A DNA stretch of 64,000 bases from Scytalidium lignicola (lineage: Eukaryota > Ascomycota > Leotiomycetes): assembly GCA_002812745.2 (NCBI GenBank), contig NCSJ02000080.1:1-64000 (forward strand). The letters run 5' to 3'. The position numbers were made by a program, and so were the translations under genes. Below are positions 1 to 11,193 of this stretch, piece after piece. Under the pieces are notes generated by a model that had not been told where the DNA came from, ran no database searches, and saw nothing but the letters and a program-made list of their open reading frames with translations. The stretch's first letter is position 1, and every line of letters begins with the position of its first letter.

Positions 1-644
1 GTCTGAAACAGTCCGTAAAAACCTCACAGTCTAGTCCAGACCATAGTCCAATGCAACGGTCCGGCCAGTCTAGAAAGGACTATAATAGTATTTTGGTAAT
101 AACAAACTTATTCATAAAATATATAATCTTTATATTATAAGATAAAACATAAGATGTAGAAGAAGTTATAAAAGTGTTTCTTTAACATATAATAATACTA
201 TTTAAGGTGTTAAAGAGTATTATATCTAATTATAACATATACTTTACCTTAAAGTTTTAAGAAATGTTGACTAAGTATATAAACATTGATAAGAAGATAT
301 TAATAACATTTTACTTATAAATTAATGGTTAGACTAAAAGACTAAACTAAATACTAAAAGTATATTTATAATGTTATGTAGACTATAAGTAGGACAATTA
401 GCATAAGTTATTATTATTAGTATAATTAACTTATAACAATTTAAAGTATAAAGTAATAAGATTCATATCATTTTATATGAATTATAAAAGAGAACTTAAT
501 AAGTTTTAAATAAGTATTAAATTACAATTATCATCTAATTCAGTTAATAAGTTAACAAAGAAATTGTATAAAACATATGTTGAATTAACAAATGTAATAC
601 AATTTGCAAAAGNAAAAGATAAAAGTATATTATAACAAGAAATG

Positions 645-1085
645 TAATATNAAAACTTATATATAAAAAGGAGGAATAAAGTTTATCTTCAACGNAAAAA
701 ATCTATNAAACNAAAAAGACTAAGTAATATACTTAACTTTATAAAGTTAAGACTATTTAAGGTTAAAGAAGTTTACAAACTAATAATAATTAAATTAAAA
801 CTATTAAAAGTTATAAGGATACATTTTGTATTTTATATAATATTATTAGAATTAACACTTAAGAATATACTGTTGACATTAAGTATAAAAGTCAAATTAT
901 AACTTGATAAGGAATAAATAGTTAAGAAAATCTTAGATTATAAATATTAATATAAGAAGATTTAGTATTTAGTTAAATGAGAAGGATTTTCAGAATTAAA
1001 TAATTTATAAGAATTTACTAAGTATCTGAAGAATACTAAAGAGATAATAAAGAATTATTACCAAACTTTAACTAAAAAGAATCCT
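645..1085 (+). mobile_element. Ty3/gypsy (chromovirus) integrase C-terminus and chromodomain remnant
   Basis: Reading the plus strand with stops and frame slips, one finds a string resembling the gypsy integrase tail: K-V-Y-L-x-x-K-N-L near 680, then L-F-K-V-K-E-V and R-I-H-F-V-F-Y-I-I-L-L-E, which matches the family pattern in which MRIHPVFHVSLLE closes the integrase. About 120 nt later comes YLVK*EGFSELNNL*EFTKYL, the pattern of a chromodomain (YLVKWKGY...NTWEP), with tryptophans replaced by TAG. This order is typical of chromoviruses. The element is dead. Family assignment rests on these motifs only. Confidence 0.6.
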
Positions 1086-2491
1086 CAAGAAAAGGAATTA
1101 ATTAAGTTAATAAGACAAGTAAAGAATTAACAATGTTAATACTTAATATAAAGAGGTTAACTGAAGAATATTACTTATCTTCATTAAGAGAATATAATAA
1201 GCTCTTAGTAAAGACTAAAGAGTTTAGTTTTTCCTTTTTTAACTTTTCTCTTTCTTCTATTTCTTCTAATTCTTCTATAGTAGAAATACCTTTAAAAATC
1301 ATAAGTTAAGCATTATTTTTCATATAATAACAAAGCTTTTAGAACTTTAAGACTTTGATGAGGACTTCTTCNTTTTTCTTGTTCTAAATGTTACTTTTCC
1401 TTAAGATAACAATCTATTTCCTCAAGGGATAGTCTAAGGAGTTTATAATAACTATTATGACAAGTGCATTTAGAGTACTTTAAGGAATCAAGAGAGTAAC
1501 AACAGGANTTTTTTATTCTTTTTGTAGTAATAACAAGGGGAGGACATTTTAAAACTTATTGTTTTTATCTTTTCTACTTTACAAAAGCAAGTTTAGTATT
1601 TATATAATATAATAGTTAAGAAGCATAGTTAAAGAACAGTAGAGATTGTTCAACATTATTAGTTAAGTGTTAAGGTGATGTTAAGATAAAAAGGGAATAA
1701 TATTATAGTTCTTACTATTACAACCTGATAAACACTAGGAGGTAGCTTATAGAATGTCCGTAGCCAGTGAATGTTAGGTCATGTGACAAGCCTTGGCATA
1801 TAAAGGTGTATAAGGATAAATGGCTATACAGGTTTATACTAGTCTATACAACTGAGTACTTGTTTGTCTATATAAGAACATGCTCTCTAAGCTTTAGTTA
1901 GGAACCTCATGTTCAACTTAAGTTACAACTTTACTATATATACTTGTTTACTATAACTACAGATGGCTTACTTCTACATAAACCTAACAAGAGTGACTAG
2001 ACCTACCTTACATGACCATGTCATAAGAAGTCTTATAACATTAATTTACATCCTTTTTAAAGCTTTTAACAGAAGTTAAATGACATTAGATTACTTTACA
2101 GAGTATATTAATCTTAATGTTGAATATATACACAATAATTATAATAATAGTTTTATCTTTAAGCTTTTAATTATTAAAATACTATTTAATAACTTTATTC
2201 AATTGCTAATCAATTACTGTAAAATAATTCTTTAACATTTTAAGAAATATACTGATTATAAAAATATATAATGTTAATACTAAAACGCATAATAAAGATA
2301 TATGATTATAATGTTTAAGTCTTGTAAAAGATGACAAGATTGTTTAAAGTGATAAGAAATTTGAGTTAACTACTTCTAAGTAATTAATAACAAAAATTAC
2401 TTTTTAACTGAGTACTTACTAATTATTAATTAAATTAAATTAAACTTAAAAATTTATCAATTAAATAAATAAAGTAAGTAATTAATTATAT

Positions 2492-2776
2492 AGTCACATG
2501 ACCAACACATAACCAATTAAGCTTAAAAAGGATTAGATTATTAAAACTGTTTATTAATTTACTTATTAAGCATATACTTAATCATATATTATTTTATAAA
2601 AATGCATTATTTTATACAAAAAAGTATTTAATTTAATTTAATTTAATTTTTAACTACTAATTAAATTAATTATCAAAATATGCTAATTAAATTAAATAAA
2701 TAAGTAATTAAATAAATTAATTTGGTAATTAATTAGTTTAATTTTTTTTCTTAACACTGTTTACAATTATGTGACT
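2492..2776. repeat. Short inverted termini AGTCACAT...ATGTGACT around an AT-rich core
   Basis: AGTCACAT at 2,492-2,499 is matched by its reverse complement ATGTGACT at 2,769-2,776. The core between them is AT-rich and has mirrored AATTAAAT runs. It could be a miniature inverted-repeat element inserted next to the acyl-CoA oxidase 3' end, but 8-bp arms in such DNA may also arise by chance, and I see no clear target duplication. Confidence 0.2.
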
Positions 2777-2782
2777 GCTACA

Positions 2783-5121
2783 TCAGAGTTTCGCCAAAAT
2801 CTTCCCTCCGTCTCCGGAACCTAGTACAATTTCGTCTGTGTGGTAATCTGGATTATATGTAATCTTGTTGAGAGGATTCAGCCGGTGAGCACGGTTGAAA
2901 ATATCTTCATACACATTTCCGTCACTTCGTCCTAGAGCACTAGAATCGTATGGTTAGGGTATACATGTGTATTACTTCGTTATCAAGCTATAAACATACC
3001 TGTCAAGTAGGTAATCTGGGATTGCCCACGCGTCTACAAGGCGCACTGCGTGAGGTCGTATGAGACGCATGAGACGTAGAACTTGCTTAGGGATTGCTTG
3101 CAGCTGCTCCTGCGAGATTGCTCCGGAAGCAAGAAATCCTAGGCTGTCATTTTGAATACAATTCAGCGCAAATAAGCGGAATAAGTTCCAAAGAACATCT
3201 TGAGTGTAGGCGTCTAAAGTCTGCTGTTGTTTCATCTCGAGCAATGCGGAGTAAAAATTATATACCAAGATCGCGCGTGAGTGTGCTAGCTGTTGTTAAA
3301 ACATGGATATTCGAGTTGTTATTATAGACTTACCATGAGAGAGTTCATGCATTGTTACCAATAAATCGTTCCAAGGCTGTTTTTCGATCTCTCTTGATCT
3401 GTAAATGCTGATAGTCTACGGTAATCAGCTAATTGTACTGTGAATGATTGCCTTGAGGGACATACCGAATATGCAGCTCTATGCTCAAACGCTTTGACAA
3501 CAGCGTCATCTTGATTTAAGACATCAAAGAAAGATGTGGTATCTTTATTCGCTAGGTACTCTCGAAGAATTGTCTCCGTTCTTGTATCCCCGAGCTTTTG
3601 AGGTTGCTCAACCACCTTCTTTGCCATCTTAATGAGATAGCGAGAGACCTGTTGAGTGATCATCCAATTGTCCCCCTCAACTGTCGGCTTAGACAGATAG
3701 TCAGCATTGATTTGGACCAGGCCGCTATATCCCCCATAACCATGTCCGCCCATTGCTCTCCTGCAAATTTCAATTCCTCCCGCAGCTAAGTCGGTACACA
3801 GACTCTTCAGCCCAGATGACAGACTGTGGAGCTCGATGAGACCGCTGAAGTCACCTTGATCCACATGCTTCCGGGTTGAATAAAATACTTCCTTCATCTT
3901 TCTCCCGCTATAATGCAATGCAAAAGTTGTTGCCAAAAGGGGCAAAATCCGGATCTGAACGGTTGAGTAATCTAGGACTGCTGTCTCAGGAGCTGAACTA
4001 GGTGCATCTCGATCTTTAAATTGACGGCGAATTGATGAGTAACGCACAGCAACCGTAACAGCACGCGCAAGGACAAGACGGGCATGCATAACAATGCTTG
4101 TTCGAGCCTAGATGAAGAAGGTGATTAATAGAGGGAGAGATAATAGCAAAGGATCTTGTCCTTACAAAAGTTAACGATCCATAAATGACGTTAGGATTTT
4201 CTGGTTTGGTATATTCCCCTGTATCTGGATTGACCCTTGCATATCGAGATAACATAGAACTATGTGGTATTCTGTTTCACTTTTAGCTTTGGTTCACGTA
4301 TAGCTGTGGAATTTTCCTAGTACCTATAATGATCAAATAACATGTAACCGTTATCCATAGGCGCATATCCGAATTTAGGTCCAATGTCTCCAACGGCTAT
4401 ACCGTCTAATGGTTGATGAGTTTTCATATCTCGAATCTGCACGACAAAAGGATGAGGTCCATAGTTTATGTAATTCCCGATTGTGCCATCTTCTGGGATG
4501 AGCAGTTGTGCTACAACGATAGCGTGGTTTGCAGTTCTTCCCATTGATCCGTTCCACCACTTGCTTGCAGTGAGAGTTGGGCTGTGCAAGACGAATTCTT
4601 TCGTCTTTGGATCCCACTTAGCTTCTGTCTCGATACCTTTGACGTTGCTACCATGGCCAAGTTCAGTCTGTGCATAGCAGCCGATAATTTCCCAACGGCC
4701 ATGGCGAGCAAGCCAATATTCGCGTTGCTCGTCGCTGGTCTGCTCTCTCAGGGTCTGTCTGAACATAGTAGTGTGGAGCGTATAAGGTGATATGTCGTCA
4801 ATTAGGTATTTGGCTATTTCATAGTCGTCGTCTGACCATGAGTACTGGTCCGCCATGCGTCGAAGTTTCTTTGCGCGTGCTAACCCGAGGTGATATCGTT
4901 CCGGTCGAGACAGATTCATCTGAGTGGTTTTAGAAAAAAAGTTTGTCATCTTGTAATAGTTTCAGTATCCGTTGCTGGCGCTCTAGAAACCCAGGCTCGA
5001 GTAGGTGATTAGAGAGTGCCTGTACATCAATTGCAGACTGAGCTCGCTCTTCTTCAATTATCACTGCTCCACCTGGCCCATGTGGCTTTAGGTTTGCTGT
5101 GAAATCAACTTTTCCTTCCAT
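2783..5121 (-). CDS. Peroxisomal acyl-CoA oxidase
   Basis: Oxidises acyl-CoA to trans-2-enoyl-CoA with O2 in the first step of peroxisomal beta-oxidation. Exons, read on the minus strand: 5121-4324, 4271-4166, 4107-3466, 3415-3334, 3285-3000 and 2939-2783, with GT-AG introns; the exon at 3415 uses a CCGTAG acceptor close to its branch point and is the least certain. The protein is about 689 aa, normal for the family. Visible motifs are ELGHGSN, KWWNGSMG (substrate/FAD region), VRYSSIRRQF, GGHGYGGYSGL and the EGDN holding the catalytic glutamate. It ends in AKL, a PTS1 peroxisomal signal. One base too many in a 7-T run (4933-4939) breaks the frame after DDKLF; removing one T joins it to SKTTQMNLSRPERY and makes the total length a multiple of three. 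Head-to-head with the Zn2Cys6 gene. Confidence 0.92.
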
Positions 5122-5580
5122 ATTGTAGTGGATTAATACAGATGTACAAATAACTTAATGGAGGAGTTATGGTAGTGACTTTACTATTGCTAATCAGTTA
5201 TTGGAGATCCTTAGCATTATAGACAATTGTGAAACACCCAAGCTTCAAGTTGTGCTACTGTGCCATCAAAGAACACGCCACAATATCATACCATCATTGG
5301 TCTTCCTACCGTCTATTACATTCAGACTATTACAGTCTGTGGAAGTTACTACGGCCAAGAATCTAAGTCGCCAAGCATTGCCGAGGCCACGATCAAGATC
5401 CAAACAAGCCCCGCCCGTGGCTTCGGCGATTCGGCGTTTTCATCTGTTTGCCACCATTATTCGGCATATCCTGGACAATGAGGGCATTTACCTGCTGGCG
5501 GTACTCGAATGCGACCTCTAGATGCTAGAGTGAGGATGCATAACTGTGCCCTTGTTCCTAACTTGTTTTTCACGTGTTGA
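5122..5580. promoter_or_regulatory. Shared promoter, acyl-CoA oxidase / Zn2Cys6 regulator
   Basis: This 459-bp region separates two divergent start codons. It contains two adjacent copies of TTCGGCG(A/T)TT at 5,422-5,440. The same core occurs in the other two bidirectional promoters of this set (near 9,056 and at 19,889 and 19,974). CGG triplets are the usual half-sites of zinc-cluster regulators. The binding role is inference. Confidence 0.5.
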
Positions 5581-6810
5581 ATGAGAACAGCGGCTGCAAT
5601 AATGGATAGCATACTCACACCCGGCCAATCTGTATCACAGAACCACTCCGATACCCCTAGTCTAAGCTTGAGACATGAAGACTTACGTCCTTCTATTCAA
5701 ATTGACGGAGATATGGATAGTCTCTCCCCATTGAGCCCCGACTCTCTCTCTTCTGTCCCCGTGGAAGGACCCAAGAAGCGGCAACTGGATGATAGATTCA
5801 AAAGAAGAAGATCAACTCGAGCTTGTAGCTGCTGCAGAGCTCGTAAGGTTAGGTGCAATGTAGCAGAGTGTGGCATTCCGTGCTATAACTGTCAGCGTGA
5901 TGAAGTTACTTGTTCTGTCCCTGAACGACGCTCAAGACGGACGAAAATGCAGACGAAGAGAAAGAAGAGTTGCGTTAACGGTAACTTTGGAGAGGATATA
6001 GCATCAGACCCACTCATTCCATCCAAGATCACAACTATGCTTGATTGTGATCATTGTGAACAGAATAGAGAAGCTGAAAATCCCTGTCCGAGAGAAACAT
6101 CGCCCCAGAGCTGGGACACATCGATTTACGAGGAGGAGCTTGCTAACGGATTAAAACTGGGGTTTAAGCTCATGGCACTCTTTCTTGACCAGTTCTTTGC
6201 CTCGGGTATTCGAATTACAAAAGAGCATCTTCGTCAATCAAGATTGCGAGATTCTTGTCCTTGCAGTGCTTCAACCGATCGAGAGGCTAGTAAAAACTCC
6301 ACTCTACAGCATGAAGGTATCCAAGATATGGATTTACATACGGCATACCAAGACCTAGCATTCAGCTTCACAAAGAACGTGAATAACTTGCAGGAGACGA
6401 GAGAACTGGAAACAACGATTAAAGATAAATCCTCTAATAACTTTGAGTCCCAGTTATTCCACCCACACTTCCATGATCAGGAAGACGACGAGGCATTGAC
6501 AATCAGTACCCCCTCAGATACAGAAATGCAACAACCGCAGCCATTCGATTTCTCACAACCGTCAGATAGATGTTGCAAATATGATGTTCTAGCACAGGGA
6601 CAAATGGAGCAGTTTCTCATTGGATCGAAGGAGCTGGATACTGCAGCTAGTGTGTATGACGAGCAAAATTATGTAATAGGAAAAGATGGAGATCCCATGA
6701 TTATGGAAGAAGGATTTGAGGAACACGTTGAAGCATTGTTTGATGACACAATGGAGTACCAGAATTGGAAGGATATTGTGCATCTTCCACATAGAAAATC
6801 ATCTCACTAA
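5581..6810 (+). CDS. Zn2Cys6 (GAL4-type) transcription factor
   Basis: A single-exon 409-aa protein. The zinc cluster lies at about residues 80-112: ACSCC-RARKVR-C, then C-YN-C-QRDEVT-C, which fits C-x2-C-x6-C...C-x2-C-x6-C. It is preceded by a basic stretch (KRRRSTR) and followed by RRSRRTK and KRKKS, likely nuclear localisation and linker sequence. The C-terminal half is acidic and rich in Q, D and E, suitable for activation, and I see no clear fungal middle-homology domain, so it is a small regulator. It is divergent from the acyl-CoA oxidase and is the best local candidate for regulating that gene and the neighbouring pairs (inference from position). A second ATG seven codons in is also possible as start. 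Confidence 0.85.
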   Translation: MRTAAAIMDSILTPGQSVSQNHSDTPSLSLRHEDLRPSIQIDGDMDSLSPLSPDSLSSVPVEGPKKRQLDDRFKRRRSTRACSCCRARKVRCNVAECGIPCYNCQRDEVTCSVPERRSRRTKMQTKRKKSCVNGNFGEDIASDPLIPSKITTMLDCDHCEQNREAENPCPRETSPQSWDTSIYEEELANGLKLGFKLMALFLDQFFASGIRITKEHLRQSRLRDSCPCSASTDREASKNSTLQHEGIQDMDLHTAYQDLAFSFTKNVNNLQETRELETTIKDKSSNNFESQLFHPHFHDQEDDEALTISTPSDTEMQQPQPFDFSQPSDRCCKYDVLAQGQMEQFLIGSKELDTAASVYDEQNYVIGKDGDPMIMEEGFEEHVEALFDDTMEYQNWKDIVHLPHRKSSH

Positions 6811-7040
6811 TACTTGTTATAAAATATGAATTAGATTTATATTACATCTTAAGCATATGTGTGTACAGAAGTAGGAATTCAAACATTCCCCAACAGAGAC
6901 TTATTTATTAATTAATCAGTTCTAGAGACGTATTGTTAGGCGTTAAGCACGGCCTAGCATCAAGTATATTTGTTCAAGAAGATGGATACCTTACACCCGT
7001 GCTTTATATACATCTTTACCCGCTTGTTACATGTCACTAG

Positions 7041-8794
7041 TTACGATGATAGTCCTCCAATTGTTATGCTTTTGACGTTCACATACTCCTCCAAAGCATG
7101 TCTTGATCCTTCAATTCCAATTCCACTCTCCTTAACACCACTGAATGGCTGCTCGCACGCACTGATGAGTCCAACACCACAGCCCACCATCCCAACCTCC
7201 AGAGCATCAGCCACTCGCCAAAGACGAGCAATATTCTCTGTGTAAAAATAGCCAGCAAGACCGACATCGACATCATTGGCTAGCCGAATCACTTCCTCCT
7301 CAGTAGAGAAAGGAATTAGTGCAGCAAGCGGACCAAAGGTTTCTTCTTGACAAAGTAACATCTCTGGCTTCACTCCTTTCAATACTGTTGGAGGGAAGTA
7401 GTTCGGCCCCATTGATTTGTCTATTTCACCGCCTAATACAATCGTCGCTCCTTTCGATGTAGCATCCTCAATGTGTCTCCCTACCTTTTCTACGCCCTTC
7501 TGAGAATACAAAGGTCCGAAATTGACCTTAACGTCCCACACTGAGCCGGTGGTGGTTTTTTGGGGGACAGTGATACGCAACTTCTCGATAAATTGGTCAA
7601 TAATGGACTCATGCACGAACACGCGGTTGGCACATATACAAGTTTGGCCGGAGGAGCGAAACTTAGATGAGATCAATCCTAGATCGAGTAATGTTAATGT
7701 AATTGTTACTATTTCGGTAGGTACAGAATAGTTAACATACCATCAACAGCCTTGCTGATATCTGCGTCTTCGAAGACAATGAAAGGAGCATTTCCTCCTA
7801 GTTCCATCGATGTTTTCTTCAAATATGCGGCGCATTGTGCGTTCAATAACTTCCCTACGGCAGTTGAGCCGGTGAAGCTTAGATGTTTCACAAGTCTGTG
7901 GCTAGTCACTTCAACGCCAAATGCCTTGGTAGATTCTGGACTGCAGGTAACCACATTGAAGACTCCTGGAGGAAATCCGGCGCGATCGAAGAGCTTTGCC
8001 ATGGCAAAAGCACATAGAGGAGTCTCAGGGGCAGGCTTGCAGACGACTGTATTTCCAGCAGCAATAGCAGCTGCTACTTTTCGAGTGATCATAGCAACAG
8101 GAGAGTTCCATGGTGTGATAGCGACGACAACGCCTTGCGACTCGCGAGTTGTAATAATGCGTGTACCAGAGCGATTGGCCGGGATGCTCTCCCCACATAT
8201 GTGCTCTGCTAGAGATTCGAACCAGTCGAGGAAGTCGATTCCGTATGCAACTGTTGCAAGAGATTCTGTGAAGGGCTTTCCTAGCTCCAGAGTGCAGAGG
8301 GCAGCAAGGTCTTCACGGTTGGCCTTGACGAGGTCTCCCCAGCGTCGCAACATGAATTTACGTTGTCGGGGAGGCACCTTGCGGTATACCTGAAATGCTT
8401 CATGTGCAGTTTCGACACTTGACCTAATATCTCCTACTGACATGTCCGGCACTTGACAAATCTCTTTGTCGTCGGTGGGGTCTGTGGATTGATTGTATTG
8501 TCAGAGCAGCGTTCTGGATGTGATTCTGAAAATGAGCTATGCTTACCATATACTGGAAATGTCTTTTTGTTGGATGCATCGACCCATTTTCCACCAACAT
8601 AGCAACGATTGTCAATAAGAGATGGATCTTTGAACTAGTGGCAACTATAATTAGGTATGTGTTTGCAAGACGAGCAATACTTTTGAGGCTACTATCACTG
8701 GTATCTTTAAAACGGAGCAGCAATTGTACGCTGGTATACGAAACCTAAGAGGAACACTCACCACGTAAGGAATTTCCTTGAGCAGGATTGGCAT
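7041..8794 (-). CDS. Aldehyde dehydrogenase, succinate-semialdehyde dehydrogenase type
   Basis: NAD(P)-dependent oxidation of an aldehyde to its acid; closest in pattern to fungal GabD/Uga2-type enzymes. Exons on the minus strand: 8794-8762, 8634-8547, 8481-7741 and 7678-7041, together 499 aa, usual for the family. The start MPILLKEIPYV is a tiny first exon chosen because it joins in frame to FKDPSLIDNRCYVGGKW. Motifs are VAITPWNSP (cofactor site), KPAPETPL, FTGSTAVGK, MELGGNAP with the general-base glutamate, SGQTC with the catalytic cysteine, and EETFGP. No targeting signal is evident, and the C-terminus is GGLSS. It is head-to-head with the zinc alcohol dehydrogenase, which suggests an alcohol-to-aldehyde-to-acid sequence. 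The true substrate cannot be read from the sequence. Confidence 0.9.
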
Positions 8795-9381
8795 AATGAC
8801 GACAATGATGATGATTACAGACTGTGAAGTTACGAGAAGTACAATAGGGGGGATCTCTCTCCTGGTATGCACAAGGTGATTCTGCTGAAAGCTAGTGAAT
8901 ATTGAAACCTAGAGGCTGAGGCCGTTTATGGGTTGATTGCCATTATTTTTATCAAATTTGAGAAATCTGAGATATGCAACCCTCTTCTCCACCCGCCAGC
9001 CAAGACGACTCTCAGCCTTGCTTACATAACAACCGCGGGGTCGCAAGAGGCCATTGTCGGCGTTTTAGGGGATCCGGAGGTGTCTATGTCTATCTACACA
9101 GCACCGGCGGTGATTTTCTGCCCCATCATTCTACCGGCAAATGCCCACGCCATCCACTCCCCTACCCTCTATTTCCATTATCAGTCAATGCCAATGGAGT
9201 CAAGCCTTCCCCCACCGAGAAACACGGTCTTTCTCGCCTTATTTGTCATTTGGCCCATAGCTGAGCTAGAAAAATATGAACTGAAATACCTACAGAAATC
9301 TTTATTCATCACTACGATTCTCCCCTTTACTGTGTGCTCATAGATCGAATCATTAGCATCTAGCTGCCCTGTTCTTGCACA
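8795..9381. promoter_or_regulatory. Shared promoter, aldehyde dehydrogenase / alcohol dehydrogenase
   Basis: This 587-bp region lies between two divergent starts. It contains TGTCGGCGTTTT at 9,055-9,066, sharing its TCGGCG(A/T)TT core with the other two bidirectional promoters, and the inverted CACCGGCGGTG at about 9,102-9,112. Both are CGG-containing sites of the kind recognised by zinc-cluster proteins; their use is inferred. Confidence 0.5.
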
Positions 9382-10927
9382 ATGCCCTCGACAACCCACC
9401 CAGCCCAAGCCATGCGTGCCATTGTCTTCAAGGGCCCTTACAAAGTTGCCGTTGAAGATCTACCAATCCCCAAGATTGTTAGCCCTGGGGACATTATCGT
9501 CAAGGTTAAATATGCAGGACTCTGCGGCACGTGAGTTCTCCTATCAGCTCATTTTGCAGGATGCCTTGTCCACTCCCTTACTTAACTCAATATTACCATT
9601 GATATCATCTTATTTTTTTTANTTTTTTTATAATATCCTTTTAATTCATTGTAAAGGGAACTTCATATGTACCGCGGCCATCAGAAGACCACAGAAGGCT
9701 TCATATTAGGTCACGAGTTCACTGGAACTGTTGTCCAGGTTGGGGATGCAGTCAAATCTGTTAAACTAGGAGATGAGATCACCAGTCCGTTCTCAACGAC
9801 ATGGTATGTACCGTCTCCCAATCCTGGATTTCCACAAGATATTTTATGTTCTGAACATGCTATAAGTTCCGAGTGTTTTTATTGCAAAAAAGGACTGTCA
9901 TCGCGATGTACCACGGCAACACTCATAGGAACCCCCGCCCTTGATGGAGCCCAAGCAGAATATGTGAGTGAATTTTATAACCAGAAAAATCGTCCACTGG
10001 TAATTAACTTGGAACCTTTACACTAACATAAAAAAATTCGCGTTCTCAGGTTCGCGTTCCGTATGCCGACGGGACAGTTGTGAAAGCACCTCCAGAAATC
10101 AATGAACAGGTCTTGATATTAATGGCTGATATTTTCCCCACGGGTTATTTCGCTGCCTCAAATGGTTATCGCTTACTCAATGAAAGCGAGAGAGAGGACG
10201 CAGTCGTAGTGGTTGTGGGATGTGGCCCCGTTGGTAAGCTACTTAGTATCATTCAATCATCTAATGAAAAATTTCCCTAATATCTCTTGTCTCTCTAGGA
10301 CTGTGTGCACTCGTGTCCGCTACAAAATTTCGACCGAAGCATCTATTTGCCATTGACTCAGTTCCATCCCGGTTAGAACAGGCACGGTTACTCGGAGCAG
10401 AACCACTAAACTTCCAAACTGACATGGAAGGCTTGAAGAAGCGTATAAAGGAAGTTACGGACGGTCGTGGAGCAGATCTTTGCTTAGAAATTGTTGGATT
10501 AAGTCCAGCATTGCGTCTCGCCTTTGATCTAATCCGTCCCTGGGGTGTCATAAGCAGTGTTGGCGTACACAACGGAGAGGTAAGACCGAAATTGTTTACT
10601 GGCTTCGGTTTCAATTGACTACGCCCCATAACTTACGGTATCTAGGTGCCTTGGACAGCTAACGAAGCATATCATAAGAACCTTCGCATGCAAACCGGGC
10701 GCTGTTCTGTGCGATCTGTGTTTCCAGAGGCGCTTGAACTACTCAAAGAGAAGCAGCACATGTTTGGGTAAGNTTTTTTTAGTATTACTTATATTTGAGA
10801 AATAATCTAACAAGGGGATAGTTTCATGGCAGATAATATAATTCCTCTTGATGATGCAGTGGATGCCTACGACCGCTTTGAAAAAGCAAAGGTGCAAAAG
10901 ATAGTTTTCAAAATGCCTAGCGATTAG
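9382..10927 (+). CDS. Zinc-dependent alcohol dehydrogenase (MDR family)
   Basis: Reversible oxidation of an alcohol with NAD(P). Exons: 9382-9530, 9657-9803, 9867-9963, 10050-10233, 10299-10579, 10646-10767 and 10822-10927, giving 361 aa. The GroES-like half has GLCGTELHMYRGH (catalytic zinc) and LGHEFTG; the four structural-zinc cysteines lie in C-SE-C-FY-C-...-C around residue 100. The Rossmann half has VVVVGCGPVG. Two introns contain an N next to a T run (9,622 and 10,773) and a third N lies just after the stop. Its first intron is long (126 nt) and T-rich. The pattern resembles threonine/glutathione-dependent formaldehyde dehydrogenase-like MDR enzymes of fungi; substrate unknown. Paired head-to-head with the aldehyde dehydrogenase. 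Confidence 0.9.
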
Positions 10928-11193
10928 AGNAAAAACGTAAAAAAAAATGTATAATTTAAGCATTGATACTGCTCATATCATGACTCGATTTCACATTATG
11001 GATAAAATCATGGATGATGTATTATGCAAGAAAGTATAGAAAGAATTGCTACTTATGTAATAACAAACCAAATCATAGCCATTCAGTTATACATTAATTA
11101 TGTTGACACGTGTTATATGTTAACAGAAAAATGGATACATAGTTTCTAAAGAAAATAAATGACCCGCATTCAATAGACCTAGGCCACAACACA

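Larger units (their letters stand above)
1..2780. repeat. AT-rich, RIP-decayed repeat block
   Basis: This stretch is extremely AT-rich, contains no usable reading frame and holds seven N characters, six or seven of them next to A or T runs. Its middle carries a recognisable gypsy-type integrase tail (listed separately). A less AT-rich part around 1,735-2,000, starting TGTCCGTAGCC and containing TATATAAG, looks like a long terminal repeat, but no partner copy is visible here, so that is a guess. From 2,400 to 2,760 the DNA is made mostly of AATTAAAT-type runs in both orientations. The block ends a few bases before the acyl-CoA oxidase stop codon. Confidence 0.7.

Noticed and set aside
7752..8393. 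213-codon open frame on the plus strand
   Set aside because: It lies exactly opposite the aldehyde dehydrogenase exon and has no domain; a shadow of that gene.
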